Assembly: GCA_041645435.1 (NCBI GenBank)
Contig: JBAZQB010000006.1
Location: 165,804-229,803, forward strand
Direction of reading: 5' to 3'
Source of the DNA: Methanoregula sp.
GTDB taxonomy: Archaea; Halobacteriota; Methanomicrobia; Methanomicrobiales; Methanospirillaceae
DNA length: 64,000 nucleotides
The translations under genes were made by a program, and so were the position numbers. The first letter of the stretch is position 1. The number at the start of each line of letters is the position of its first letter. The notes under the pieces were generated by a model, which saw only the letters and a list, made by a program, of their open reading frames with translations, was not told the DNA's origin and made no database searches. Of this stretch, positions 42,261 to 52,067 are shown in pieces.

Positions 42261-44366
42261 ATGCCGGAACTCTCCGGAAAACGGAACTCCGGTGCGGTCC
42301 TGCCGGCAATCTACCAACGGGCGGTTATCGATGCGGTCATGAAGCTCGATCCGCGCCTGATGATCCGGAACCCGGTTATGTTCGTAGTCGAAGCCGGCAG
42401 CGCCTTAACGACCCTGCTCTGGCTCCAGGCGCTCACCGGGAACGGGGAAGCCCCGGCCGGGTTCATCGGTGCGATCTCCGCATGGCTCTGGTTCACGGTC
42501 CTCTTTGCAAATTTTGCCGAGGCACTCGCAGAAGGACGGGGCAAGGCGCAGGCAGAGTCGCTGCGGAAGATGCGGCAGGACACGATGGCAAAGAAGCTCT
42601 ATCTCGGGTACGAGATCGTGAAAGGGAGGGAACCCGGTTCCGCCGATTACCTCGAAGCTTCCTCTGCAACCCTGCACAAGACCGATCTTTTCTACGTAAA
42701 AGCCGGGGATACGATCCCGGTCGATGGGGAAGTGGTTGAAGGGATAGCTTCGGTAAACGAGAGCGCGATCACGGGAGAAAGTGCGCCGGTCATACGGGAA
42801 TCCGGCGGGGACCGGAGCGCTGTTACCGGGGGCACGGCAGTGCTTTCGGACTGGCTCATCATCCGGGTGAGCGCCAATGCCGGCGAGGGTTTCCTCGACC
42901 ACATGATCAGTCTCGTGGAAGGAGCAAAGCGGCAGAAGACCCCGAACGAGATTGCACTGAATATCCTCCTTATCGGGCTGACTGCTGTCTTTCTCGTAGT
43001 CTGTGCAACGCTCTGGGCGTTCTCGGTGTACAGCGTACAGTCCGCAGGTGAAGGCATCCCGGTTACCATCACGGTCCTTGTTGCCCTGCTCGTCTGCCTC
43101 GCACCGACTACCATCGGCGGCCTGCTCAGCGCCATCGGCATCGCCGGTATGGACCGGCTTATCCGGCGCAACGTGATAACGACCTCGGGCAGGGCAATCG
43201 AAGCAGCGGGTGACGTGGATGTCCTCCTGCTCGACAAGACCGGCACGATCACCCTCGGCAACCGGCAGGCCGTCGAGCTGATCCCGGTTGACGGGACGGA
43301 TATCATGGTGCTGGTGGAAACCGCACAGCTCGCATCGCTCGCCGATGAGACCCCAGAAGGCCGCAGCATCGTCGTTCTGGCAAAAGAGAAATACGGGCTT
43401 CGCGGCCGGACCGTCGGGGCAACGGAATCCGGTACCGGGATGCAGTTCGTCCCGTTCTCGAGCCAGACCCGGATGAGCGGTGTCGATGTCGACAATGTAT
43501 ATATCCGGAAGGGCGCCGCAGATGTGATCTTCAGGCATATCGAAACGAATGGCAATCCCGTGTCAGATGCCCTCAGGAAAGAAATAGAGACCATTTCCCT
43601 TGCTGGGGGGACCCCGCTTGTTGTCACGAAGAACGGCAAAGCACTGGGTGTCGTTCATTTAAAAGATATCGTGAAGGGCGGAATCAGGGAGCGTTTTGCC
43701 CAGCTCCGGAAGATGGGGATCAAAACGGTCATGATAACGGGTGACAATCGCCTGACTGCCGCGACTATTGCGGCAGAAGCCGGTGTCGATGATTTCCTTG
43801 CAGAAGCAACGCCCGAGAGCAAACTCAACCTTATCCGCGAGTACCAGACCGGAGGACGGATGGTGGCCATGACGGGAGATGGGACCAACGATGCCCCGGC
43901 CCTTGCCCAGGCTGATGTTGCCGTTGCCATGAATACCGGCACCCAGCCGGCACGCGAAGCGGCGAACATGATCGATCTCGATAGCAACCCGACAAAACTG
44001 ATCGAGATCGTCGAAATTGGGAAACAACTCCTCATGACCCGGGGGGCACTCACTACGTTCTCGATCGCAAACGATCTTGCAAAATATTTCGTGATCATCC
44101 CGGCAGCATTCATAAGCACGTATCCTGCACTTGCAGCGCTGAATTTCCTGGGCCTCCACAACGCGATCCTCTCTGCCGTGATCTTCAATGCACTGATCAT
44201 CGTTGCCCTCATCCCGCTTGCGCTCCAGGGCGTAACCTATCGTCCGATGACGGCAGAAGTTGCCCTGCGGAATAACATAGTCATCTATGGTATAGGCGGG
44301 ATCATTGCCCCGTTTATCGGCATAAAGATTATCGATATGGTGCTCGTACTGATGGGTGTGGTGTGA
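42261..44366 (+). CDS. kdpB: Potassium-transporting ATPase subunit B
   Basis: A 701-residue P-type ATPase that drives K+ uptake through KdpA. The phosphorylated Asp325 lies in LLLDKTGTITLGNR. The TGES motif is in ESAITGESAPV, and the hinge TGDGTNDAPAL is intact, as is the nucleotide-binding KGA segment (YIRKGAADVIF). Length is close to the usual 680-700. It is translated 2 bp after the KdpC-KdpA fusion and 9 bp before the KdpD-like gene. Confidence 0.95.
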   Translation: MPELSGKRNSGAVLPAIYQRAVIDAVMKLDPRLMIRNPVMFVVEAGSALTTLLWLQALTGNGEAPAGFIGAISAWLWFTVLFANFAEALAEGRGKAQAESLRKMRQDTMAKKLYLGYEIVKGREPGSADYLEASSATLHKTDLFYVKAGDTIPVDGEVVEGIASVNESAITGESAPVIRESGGDRSAVTGGTAVLSDWLIIRVSANAGEGFLDHMISLVEGAKRQKTPNEIALNILLIGLTAVFLVVCATLWAFSVYSVQSAGEGIPVTITVLVALLVCLAPTTIGGLLSAIGIAGMDRLIRRNVITTSGRAIEAAGDVDVLLLDKTGTITLGNRQAVELIPVDGTDIMVLVETAQLASLADETPEGRSIVVLAKEKYGLRGRTVGATESGTGMQFVPFSSQTRMSGVDVDNVYIRKGAADVIFRHIETNGNPVSDALRKEIETISLAGGTPLVVTKNGKALGVVHLKDIVKGGIRERFAQLRKMGIKTVMITGDNRLTAATIAAEAGVDDFLAEATPESKLNLIREYQTGGRMVAMTGDGTNDAPALAQADVAVAMNTGTQPAREAANMIDLDSNPTKLIEIVEIGKQLLMTRGALTTFSIANDLAKYFVIIPAAFISTYPALAALNFLGLHNAILSAVIFNALIIVALIPLALQGVTYRPMTAEVALRNNIVIYGIGGIIAPFIGIKIIDMVLVLMGVV

Positions 44367-44375
44367 TGAGGTTCC

Positions 44376-46352
44376 ATGGTCGTCTCTCCTGAATGTCGTC
44401 CCGATCCCGATCTTCTCCTTGCCCGCGTGCAGGGTGAGGAGCGGCGGAAGCACCGGGGCAAACTGAAAATTTTCCTTGGCTATATTGCAGGCGTCGGGAA
44501 AACCTACGAGATGCTCAAGGCAGCACACCTCCGGCACACCGAAGGAGTTGATGTCAAAGCCGGGTATGTTGAAACCCACGGCAGGCCCGAGACCGAAGCG
44601 CTGCTCGAAGGGCTCACCCTCATTCCCCGGAAGCAGATGGAGTACCGGGGGGTCACGCTTCCGGAGTTCGACCTCGATGCAACGCTTCGTTGCCGGCCAT
44701 CGCTCGTTCTTGTCGATGAACTCGCCCATACCAATGTTCCCGGGTCCCGGCACGCCAAACGCTACCAGGATGTCGAGGAATTGCTCGATGCCGGCATCGA
44801 TGTCTATACCACGTTAAATGTCCAGCATATAGAGAGCCTGAATGATGTTGTTGCCCAGATCACCGGGGTGCTCGTGCGTGAGACGATTCCCGACCGGGTG
44901 ATCGATGAAGCAGCAGAGATCGAGGTCGTCGATCTCGCACCGCCGGAACTTCTCCAGCGGTTGCGGGACGGGAAAGTCTATGTTCCCGATATGGCAGCAC
45001 GGGCGATCGAGCAGTTCTTCAACGAGGGAAATCTCTACGCGCTGCGTGAACTTATTCTCCGCCGTGCCGCAGAGCGGGTTGATGAACAGATGCTCGCCTA
45101 TATGCAGACCCGGGCGATCCCGGGCCCGTGGGCTGCGGGAGAACATATCCTTGTTTCTGTCGGCCCCAGTCCGTTATCCGAGCGGCTGATACGGACCGCC
45201 CGGCGGCAGGCTGACCGCATGGGAGCCCAGTGGACTGCCATCTACGTTGAGACCCCGGCGCACCACCGCCTTTCAAAAGAAGCCAAGGAACAACTGACGC
45301 GGACCCTGCAGCTTGCCGAGAAACTGGGAGCCACCAGCGTCACCCTGTTCGGGCTCAATATCGCGTCGACCGTGATCGATTATGCACGCCGGCACAATAT
45401 CACCCGCATCGTCATCGGAAAAACACTCCGCCCGCGATGGCAGGAATACGTTTTCGGGTCCGTTGTCGACCAGCTCATCCACTACAGCGGCAATATCGAT
45501 GTCTACGTGATCAGCAGCAATGAGCATATCCCGCAGAAAATGGTCGACCTGGAACTCCTGCTGCCCGTAACTCCCCCGAAGGATTACCTCGCGAGTTTTG
45601 CCCTTATCACGATCATTACCATCATCGGCTGGCTGGTCAAATCGTTCATATCACCGACGAATCTTGCCATGCTCTACCTCCTCGCGGTGGTTGTCATTGC
45701 ATTCAGGAGAGGACTGCGGCCGGCCATCTTTACTGCCATCATCGGGGTTCTTGCCTTTGATTTCTTCTTTATCCCCCCGTACCTCACGTTCCGGGTGACC
45801 GATACCGAATACGTCATCACATTTGCGGGCATGATTATTGTCGGTGCCCTGGTCAGCCTGCTGGTCACCCGGGTACGCGAGCATGCCTTTGCCGCCCAGG
45901 AGCGGGAGAAGGAGACCGGGACGCTGTACGCGCTTTCGCAGGACCTCACGGTTGCTGCGGATGCAGATTCCATCATCGTGGCGGTAACCCGGCATATCCG
46001 GGAAATTTTCCAGTGGGAAAGCGTGGTCCTTCTCCCGGACAGGGACTCTCTCACCGCTCACCCGCTGGGTCACGGGCTTGTCCTGAATGCAGATGACATT
46101 GCCGTAGCGACCTGGGCTTTCCAGCATGGTGCCGTTGCCGGTTATGATACCGATACCCTCCATGGGTCCCGGCTCCGGTACATTCCGCTGCAGAGTTCGG
46201 CGGGCGTGCTTGGGATCCTGGGAGTAAAACCCGCTGAACCCGATGGCATCATTACTCATGAGCAGGAGCGTATCCTCACGGCGTTTGCCAACCAGATGGC
46301 TCTTGCGCTTGAGCGGGTGCAGCTGGCCAGGACTTCCCAAAACAAAAGATAG
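44376..46352 (+). CDS. KdpD-like sensor lacking the histidine kinase domain
   Basis: A 658-residue protein. An N-terminal KdpD domain (Walker A: GYIAGVGKTYEML; Walker B region: PSLVLVDELAHTNVPGSRH) spans about 25-235, a universal-stress-protein domain about 245-375, and four TMs (DUF4118) about 400-500. A GAF-like domain follows to about 650. The protein then stops; the HisKA and ATPase domains of bacterial KdpD are missing and no kdpE is adjacent. It may regulate the pump directly or sense K+ or a nucleotide for another kinase, such as those encoded next on the other strand. Confidence 0.88.
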   Translation: MVVSPECRPDPDLLLARVQGEERRKHRGKLKIFLGYIAGVGKTYEMLKAAHLRHTEGVDVKAGYVETHGRPETEALLEGLTLIPRKQMEYRGVTLPEFDLDATLRCRPSLVLVDELAHTNVPGSRHAKRYQDVEELLDAGIDVYTTLNVQHIESLNDVVAQITGVLVRETIPDRVIDEAAEIEVVDLAPPELLQRLRDGKVYVPDMAARAIEQFFNEGNLYALRELILRRAAERVDEQMLAYMQTRAIPGPWAAGEHILVSVGPSPLSERLIRTARRQADRMGAQWTAIYVETPAHHRLSKEAKEQLTRTLQLAEKLGATSVTLFGLNIASTVIDYARRHNITRIVIGKTLRPRWQEYVFGSVVDQLIHYSGNIDVYVISSNEHIPQKMVDLELLLPVTPPKDYLASFALITIITIIGWLVKSFISPTNLAMLYLLAVVVIAFRRGLRPAIFTAIIGVLAFDFFFIPPYLTFRVTDTEYVITFAGMIIVGALVSLLVTRVREHAFAAQEREKETGTLYALSQDLTVAADADSIIVAVTRHIREIFQWESVVLLPDRDSLTAHPLGHGLVLNADDIAVATWAFQHGAVAGYDTDTLHGSRLRYIPLQSSAGVLGILGVKPAEPDGIITHEQERILTAFANQMALALERVQLARTSQNKR

Positions 46353-46498
46353 ACCTCCACTATCTTCTTCTTATAAAAACCGGGGCAAAGGAAAAAGAGA
46401 GGTGTATCATCACCATCTCCTGACCTTCTGCCCGTAGTCTCCCGCTTTGGTGTTGTAACCGTAAGACGGAAGATATCCCCCCTCTTAAAAAAGGGAAT

Positions 46499-48319
46499 TT
46501 ATCTCCCGCTGGTAAGCCGCCACATTCCTTTTGGCACCGCCATCTCGAACCGTGCCCCTTTGCCCGGCTCTCCGTTCTCGAGGATCGTTATGCCGGTGAT
46601 CGAGAGGATCTCCTTTGACAGGAACAGGCCAAGACCCGTATGTCTTCCGAACCCTTTTTCAAAGATATTCTTCTTATCCTCTGCGGGAATACCTTTGCCA
46701 TTATCGCGATAGATAATGATGAGATTGTCCTCCTTCTCCTGCACTGCATACTCCATTTCCGTTACGCTCTCCCCGTGGCGGAGGGAATTTTCCATAATGT
46801 TGTAGAACACCTTCGTGATGAGGGGATCGGCAAAGATCTCCCGGCCGGCCACGGAGTTGTTAATTTTCACATTCCGGGGTTTCAGCTCCCCTGATGCGGA
46901 GTGGATCACTTCTAAAAGGCTCTGCCATTTCGGTGCCTGTGCCCCGATGTCCTGGTAGGTGCTGGTAAACTCGATCTGCCCCTCAATCGCCTCGACGATC
47001 TCTTCTTCCTTCCGGACATATTCCAGGAAATCCGGATTGTCTCCTGCCTCTTTTGAGAGTTCAAGGTAAGTCCGCAGTGCCATCAGCTTGTTCAGGATAT
47101 CATGCCGGGTGATACCATTGAGCATCGTGAGTTTCTTATTCATCTGGAGCATTGCATCTTCAGACCGTTTGCGCTCGGTGACGTCGCGGTCAATGCCCCT
47201 GAACCCGGTGATTTCACCCCCGGCACCTACAATGGGAGTGATGGCACTTTCGAATAACCGGACAGAACCGTCTTTTTTCAGCCACCGTATGGTCGTAGTA
47301 TACGGTGTGCTATCTTTATCCTCAATACAACTGGCGATCATTTCCCCGATCCGGATCTCATCGTCAGGATGGATATGGGGAAAGATGCTGCTGCCCACGA
47401 TCTCGCTGACCTGGTATCCTAACAGGTTAAGGACCGCAGGATTGCTGTAGGTATGTGTTCCTTCAAGGTCGATCTCCCAGACCCAGTCAGTTATGGTTTC
47501 AACCAGATTGCGATACTTCCTCTCGCTCTCCCCGAATGCCTGTTCCGCCCGCACGCGTTCGGTAATGTCCCGCATTGAGACCTGTGCACCGGCAAATGCA
47601 CCCTCGTGCATAATCGGTACCGAATGCACATTGACGTAAATCACGCCCCCGTTTTTTTTCCGGATCTGTGTCTCAGAAATATCGATTGATTCACCTTTCA
47701 TATTCGCGTGGATGCCATCCATGAATGCCTGGCTGCTCTGTGAAAAGATCGTTGCCACAGCAAATTCCTTTGGTTTGCCCACCAGTTCTTCCGGATCATA
47801 CCCGATGATCGACCGTGCTGAGGGGGAGACATAGGTAGGGCTCACCTCTTTATCGAGGATCAGTATCACGTCAGAAGAACGTTCGAGTATGCCCCGGTAT
47901 CTCTCTTCGCTCTCTGCAAGCGTTTCTTCTGCACGCCTGCGCGATACGGCATACCGGACCTTATTTGAAAGCTCGGTGTACTGTGATTTCGGTTCACCAC
48001 CTTTCTGGATATAAAAATCAGCACCATTGTTGAGCGCCTGTATGGCAATCTCTTCGCGCCCCCGGCCGGTGAAGATGATGAACGGTGTTGTGTTTCCTGA
48101 TGCTTTGAGCTGCCTGAGAAACGCGATCCCATCCATCTCCGGCATCATGTAATCGGAGATGATGGCATCGTACCGCTCCGTATTCAGGAGTGTGAGTGCC
48201 TCAGAGGCAGAAGTGACCGTATCGACGGTTAACGCTACGGCCCTCTCAAGATAAATTTTGCCGATGTCCAGGTGGGTTGGTTCATCATCGACATAAAGAA
48301 TCCGGAGAGTATCTGCCAT
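46499..48319 (-). CDS. Response regulator-PAS-PAS-histidine kinase
   Basis: A 606-residue cytosolic protein: receiver domain at 1-125 with Asp56 (DAIISDYMMPEMDG), PAS domains at about 145-260 and 270-385, then a kinase domain with acceptor His in GITRHDILNKLMAL and ATPase boxes NIMENSLRHGE and HTGLGLFLSKEIL. It overlaps the last base of the paralogue upstream (48319), so the two are translationally coupled. Proximity to the kinase-less KdpD raises a possible link to potassium control, which is inference. Confidence 0.87.
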   Translation of the reverse strand: MADTLRILYVDDEPTHLDIGKIYLERAVALTVDTVTSASEALTLLNTERYDAIISDYMMPEMDGIAFLRQLKASGNTTPFIIFTGRGREEIAIQALNNGADFYIQKGGEPKSQYTELSNKVRYAVSRRRAEETLAESEERYRGILERSSDVILILDKEVSPTYVSPSARSIIGYDPEELVGKPKEFAVATIFSQSSQAFMDGIHANMKGESIDISETQIRKKNGGVIYVNVHSVPIMHEGAFAGAQVSMRDITERVRAEQAFGESERKYRNLVETITDWVWEIDLEGTHTYSNPAVLNLLGYQVSEIVGSSIFPHIHPDDEIRIGEMIASCIEDKDSTPYTTTIRWLKKDGSVRLFESAITPIVGAGGEITGFRGIDRDVTERKRSEDAMLQMNKKLTMLNGITRHDILNKLMALRTYLELSKEAGDNPDFLEYVRKEEEIVEAIEGQIEFTSTYQDIGAQAPKWQSLLEVIHSASGELKPRNVKINNSVAGREIFADPLITKVFYNIMENSLRHGESVTEMEYAVQEKEDNLIIIYRDNGKGIPAEDKKNIFEKGFGRHTGLGLFLSKEILSITGITILENGEPGKGARFEMAVPKGMWRLTSGR

Positions 48320-50172
48320 TAAGGAATATTATTTTCTGTAATCCGCCACATACCTTTCGGAATTGTCATCTCGAACCGTGCGCCTTTCCCCGGCTCACCG
48401 GTCTCGCGGATGGTGATCCCGGTGATATCGAGAATCTCCCGTGAAAGTGCCAGGCCAAGCCCGGTGTTCTTCCCAAATCCCCGGTCGAAGATCCGCTCCT
48501 TCTCATCAGCAGGAACCCCGTCGCCATCATCCTCGCATACGATCAGCTGGTCATTGCCGGACTCCTGCACAGAGAACCTGACGGTTGTTATCTTCCTGCC
48601 GTACCGCACGGCATTGTCCAGCAGGTTGTAAAAGACCTTGACAACCAACGGATCTGCAAATACTTCCCTGCCCGCAGGGAGATCGTTTTTCACCATGACC
48701 TGTCCGAGTGGGGCTTCCTTTGCAGCAGTATTGACCAGTGTCTGTATATCCTGCCATGCCGGCGCCGTGATCCCGATCTCTTCGTATTCTCTGGTGAACC
48801 GGATCATGGCTGCGATTCGCTCTGTGGCGGTTATTGCCTTCTGACAGAACGCGGTGAGAGTGGGATCGGGCTGCTGTGGTTTGAGTATGCCGAGATATCC
48901 GATCAGTCCCGTTAACTGGTTGTTGATATCGTGCCTTGTGATCGTGGAAAGGAGCGTGAGCTTTTTATTTGCCTGCTGGAATGCCGTTGAGATCTGAACG
49001 AGCTCTGCAGCACGCGCAGTGAGCTGATCTTCGAGTGCCTTTCTCCGGGTGATGTCAATGAGGAACAGGAGGGTAGCGGGGTTGTTGTGGAACTGGACCG
49101 GTTTTCTTTTCACGATCACCGATCGTTTGAGCCCCCCGTGGGCAATAAGGTCAATCTCATAGAGGGGAATTTCCCCCATTACCGGCTGTACCGCCATGCC
49201 GGCAGCCACACTCTTACGGGACTCTTCTGCTACATACAGGAGCAGGGGTGTTCCGACCATCGTTTCTGCATCATACTCCAGTGCCTTAGCCACGGATGGG
49301 TTTACATAGAGGATCTTCCCGTCTCGTCCGTATACAATAATATAATCGTGCAGGTTTTCCGCACGGCCCGGGTTGAATTGTTCGCGATCCGCTGGCAGGG
49401 CATCCACCCGTTTTTTCCCGGAAATATCCCTGACGGATCCCATAAACCCCTTAAGTGAACCATCCGGGTTTTTCTGGGGCACGATAGTGATGAGACCCTC
49501 TAAGAAGGTCCCGTCTTTTTTCTTAAACTGCAGGGAATAATCTTTTACCTGTCCATCCCGTTCGACCCTCGTGAGGAGAGCAGACCGTTCTTCCGGGTGA
49601 GCATAGAACGAAGGGACCGGCATCGCCAGCACTTCGTTGCAGCTGGCATAGCCAAACATTTCCTGTAAGGCATCATTACAATCAACCCACTGCCCATCCG
49701 GAGCGGTCATGAACAGGCCGTCCGGCGTTGTTTTGAAAAACTGGCGGTACCGCTCCCCGCTCTCCCGCAATGCGTCTTCTGCACGCCTCCGCGCTACAGC
49801 GGAACGAATCTGGTTTTGCAGCTCGGCAAACTGCGATTTCACGTCGCCGCCTTTCCGGATATAACAATCAGCACCCTCGTTGAGTGCTTCAATGACTACC
49901 TCTTCCCGTCCCCGTCCGGTGAAGATGATGAACGGGGTTGCATTTCCCGATCTTCTGAGCTGTTTCAGGAACGTGATGCCATCCATATCCGCCATGAGGT
50001 AATCGGAGATGATGGCGTCATAACGCTCCGTGGTCACCCGTTCCCGTGCCAGCCTGCCAGACGTGAGCGTATCGACCGTAAACCCTCCCGCTCTTTCAAG
50101 GAAGATCTTGGCAATCTCCCGCACGTCGGGGTCATCATCAACAAAGAGAACCCGGATCGCATCTGGTATCAT
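48319..50172 (-). CDS. Response regulator-PAS-PAS-histidine kinase, first of pair
   Basis: A 617-residue paralogue of the protein downstream: receiver domain with Asp58 (DAIISDYLMADMDG), PAS domains at about 140-255 and 270-385, and a kinase domain (STITRHDINNQLTGLIGYLG, then NLLDNAVRYGR and NTGLGLALSREIL). The kinase region closely resembles that at 26297-27715 (VMVKNDLPAGREVFADPL is nearly the same), so these three arose by duplication. Input and output are not known. Confidence 0.87.
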   Translation of the reverse strand: MIPDAIRVLFVDDDPDVREIAKIFLERAGGFTVDTLTSGRLARERVTTERYDAIISDYLMADMDGITFLKQLRRSGNATPFIIFTGRGREEVVIEALNEGADCYIRKGGDVKSQFAELQNQIRSAVARRRAEDALRESGERYRQFFKTTPDGLFMTAPDGQWVDCNDALQEMFGYASCNEVLAMPVPSFYAHPEERSALLTRVERDGQVKDYSLQFKKKDGTFLEGLITIVPQKNPDGSLKGFMGSVRDISGKKRVDALPADREQFNPGRAENLHDYIIVYGRDGKILYVNPSVAKALEYDAETMVGTPLLLYVAEESRKSVAAGMAVQPVMGEIPLYEIDLIAHGGLKRSVIVKRKPVQFHNNPATLLFLIDITRRKALEDQLTARAAELVQISTAFQQANKKLTLLSTITRHDINNQLTGLIGYLGILKPQQPDPTLTAFCQKAITATERIAAMIRFTREYEEIGITAPAWQDIQTLVNTAAKEAPLGQVMVKNDLPAGREVFADPLVVKVFYNLLDNAVRYGRKITTVRFSVQESGNDQLIVCEDDGDGVPADEKERIFDRGFGKNTGLGLALSREILDITGITIRETGEPGKGARFEMTIPKGMWRITENNIP

Positions 50173-50262
50173 AGCGATATTCCTGCTCTACAGTATGTTC
50201 CATTTTATATTAGGATAGTGCACAGGTTTTTTATGAAACACTTTTTTGTTATGGAATTGGGT

Positions 50263-50510
50263 GCTCTGTTGAAATCCTAGAGAGAGATAAACAGTCGCTC
50301 TCGGGGGCTACAGCACATCGTACTTTCGCCCCCGCCGCTCGGGCATCCCCCGTGTAGCGATAGCTCTGAACAAGGTTAAGGAAAAAACTCCGAAAAAAGG
50401 GGGTCAAGGGGATGCTCCCCTTGGGCTGCCTCCCCTTCAGGGGGAGAGAGGGGGTCACACTCCCCGCTGTCGCAGAGAATAAGCGAATGACGGGAAATAG
50501 AGGATTTCCT
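50263..50510. repeat. Dispersed repeat R2, copy 2
   Basis: It begins with GCTCTGTTGAAA and aligns with 24206-24447 throughout, including GGGGGTCAAGGGG and GGGGGAGAGAGGGGGTCACA. It is followed within 25 bp by an R3 element, joined through GATTTCCTATGAA, the same junction as at 58.2 kb. Confidence 0.65.
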
Positions 50511-50534
50511 ATGAAAATCGTGTTCTCAAGATAT

Positions 50535-50740
50535 GATAATGGGGGTTGAGACCCCCATACCCCCGGTAATGATGAACGTCGCCGCCCCCGACGGGGCACC
50601 CCAGCGGCGTTTGAGGACTAAATATTCTAAAACCTCCTTGCCCTGCTGTGCCTGAAGAGAGGCCCTAAGGGAGGGGATAATCACAAAAACGATTTTTTAA
50701 AGTTCCGGAGTGAACGTTATAGATTCATGCCTGTTTCTAC
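50535..50740. repeat. Dispersed repeat R3, copy 1
   Basis: A roughly 205-bp structured repeat. It starts with a perfect GGGGG-TTGAGA-CCCCC hairpin, then a CGCCGC/GCGGCG stem, then the conserved TGTGCCTGAAGAGAGGCCCT hairpin. It ends near CATGCCTGTTTCTAC. Other copies lie at 54895, 58231, 61338 (short) and 63686. R2 plus R3 fill the 628-bp gap between 50172 and 50801. Confidence 0.7.
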
Positions 50741-50800
50741 AGTGTCCTTTTTACTAATCCGCTTGCCCTGTGTTGACGGAATCAAAAAATGCCAGTTTTG

Positions 50801-52024
50801 TTACAATTCCGGCTCGCCCCGGCACAGCGGTTTGGCCAGGTGCCTCCGGGCAGTTGGTGGCACCTCATACCATCCCGGTTTGAGCGTGCGGGACATTTCC
50901 AGAACCTCCGGCACCACTGCCCGGGCATCACACCGCTTGCACTTCCAGCCTTTCCCTTTCCCGTCGCTGGTCATCCGCTTGTTGCACGCGATGCAGAGCG
51001 GCGGACGGGTGATCGTGGGCCGGGCCAGCGAGACGATCCGGATTTTTTCTAAGTTAATGCTTCCTTTCTTGAAACTGCCAACCGCGATCACCTCATCGCC
51101 CGGCACCAGCTGCCGGATGATCTGACGGAAATTCTTCGTGGGTTCATAAGCCATGCACCGCACGGGAAAATCTCCGTCTTTCATGATGAACGAAACGTGC
51201 CCGCCCTCTCCTGTCTTCGGCACACTGGTCACCACCCCCGGTACCCGGTAGGAGAGCAGGTCGTCAAGCAGACCGGTCTTTCCCGGCAGCAGGTGCGCAT
51301 CCGTTCCCTGGTTGGTAACATATAATTGTTCAATGCCGTGCGGTTCGGACATGATCATCTGCCGGGCTGCCATCACCCAAGCCGGGCTCTCGCCCCGGAT
51401 GCCAAACAGCACCGGGTCGGGGGTATGGGGCACGCAGACTACGACATCATTTGCCACATCAACCGTGTCCCACGTGTGCGGGAACGTTGCCGACTCGGCG
51501 GCAAAGAGGCTGTCCCGGTCAACATCGCGGGGGGTTCCCCAGCGTTCCTGCTGGCGGTATACGAGAATTTCTGAGGTGCGATCCTTAAGTTCACTGGCAA
51601 CAGCCGCAGTTGCTCCGATCAGGCCGCGCCGGTTCTTCCAGCCCCGGTATCGTGCTCCGGCAGCGTCAAGGATAGTCACGGCTTCAGTAATATCGCAAAA
51701 ATCTGTCACTGCTTTGTAGTAGAACGCAGGATCGAACCGGCTGTCTGCCACTACGACGCCGGGATTGGTATTCTCGCACGAGAGATCAGAAAGCTCCTCA
51801 ACAGTCGCGCATGCGATCTCAAACGCCCGGTCTGCATCGCCATCGACATCAAGTGCAATCGCGGCATTTCCCCGTGTCTTCCACGTGACGTTTGGATTGA
51901 GCCGGACGAGCCGGGCCTGCTTCACCTGCATGTGTGCATGGATCAGCCGGCGGGCGAGCACGGCCCCGAGGTACGTGGTACACATACCCTGCGGCGAGTC
52001 CGTATCATCGATCCCGATCAGCAT
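50801..52024 (-). CDS. tiaS: tRNA(Ile2) agmatinylcytidine synthetase TiaS
   Basis: A 407-residue enzyme that attaches agmatine to C34 of the CAU-anticodon isoleucine tRNA so that it reads AUA. The N-terminal signature is MLIGIDDTDSPQGMCTTYLG. An OB-fold at about 290-350 and a C-terminal zinc ribbon (CIACNKRM, CKRCDAR) complete the family layout. I start at 52024; 11 further codons upstream overlap the divergent promoter. The essential archaeal function makes this a core chromosomal gene. Confidence 0.93.
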   Translation of the reverse strand: MLIGIDDTDSPQGMCTTYLGAVLARRLIHAHMQVKQARLVRLNPNVTWKTRGNAAIALDVDGDADRAFEIACATVEELSDLSCENTNPGVVVADSRFDPAFYYKAVTDFCDITEAVTILDAAGARYRGWKNRRGLIGATAAVASELKDRTSEILVYRQQERWGTPRDVDRDSLFAAESATFPHTWDTVDVANDVVVCVPHTPDPVLFGIRGESPAWVMAARQMIMSEPHGIEQLYVTNQGTDAHLLPGKTGLLDDLLSYRVPGVVTSVPKTGEGGHVSFIMKDGDFPVRCMAYEPTKNFRQIIRQLVPGDEVIAVGSFKKGSINLEKIRIVSLARPTITRPPLCIACNKRMTSDGKGKGWKCKRCDARAVVPEVLEMSRTLKPGWYEVPPTARRHLAKPLCRGEPEL

Positions 52025-52067
52025 GTCTATATTAATATATGGGCACGCTCTATCCATTTGTAACTAC

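Noticed and set aside
42405..43538. 377-codon minus-strand frame inside kdpB
   Set aside because: It is antisense to all P-type ATPase motifs; the open frame comes from GC-rich codon use.
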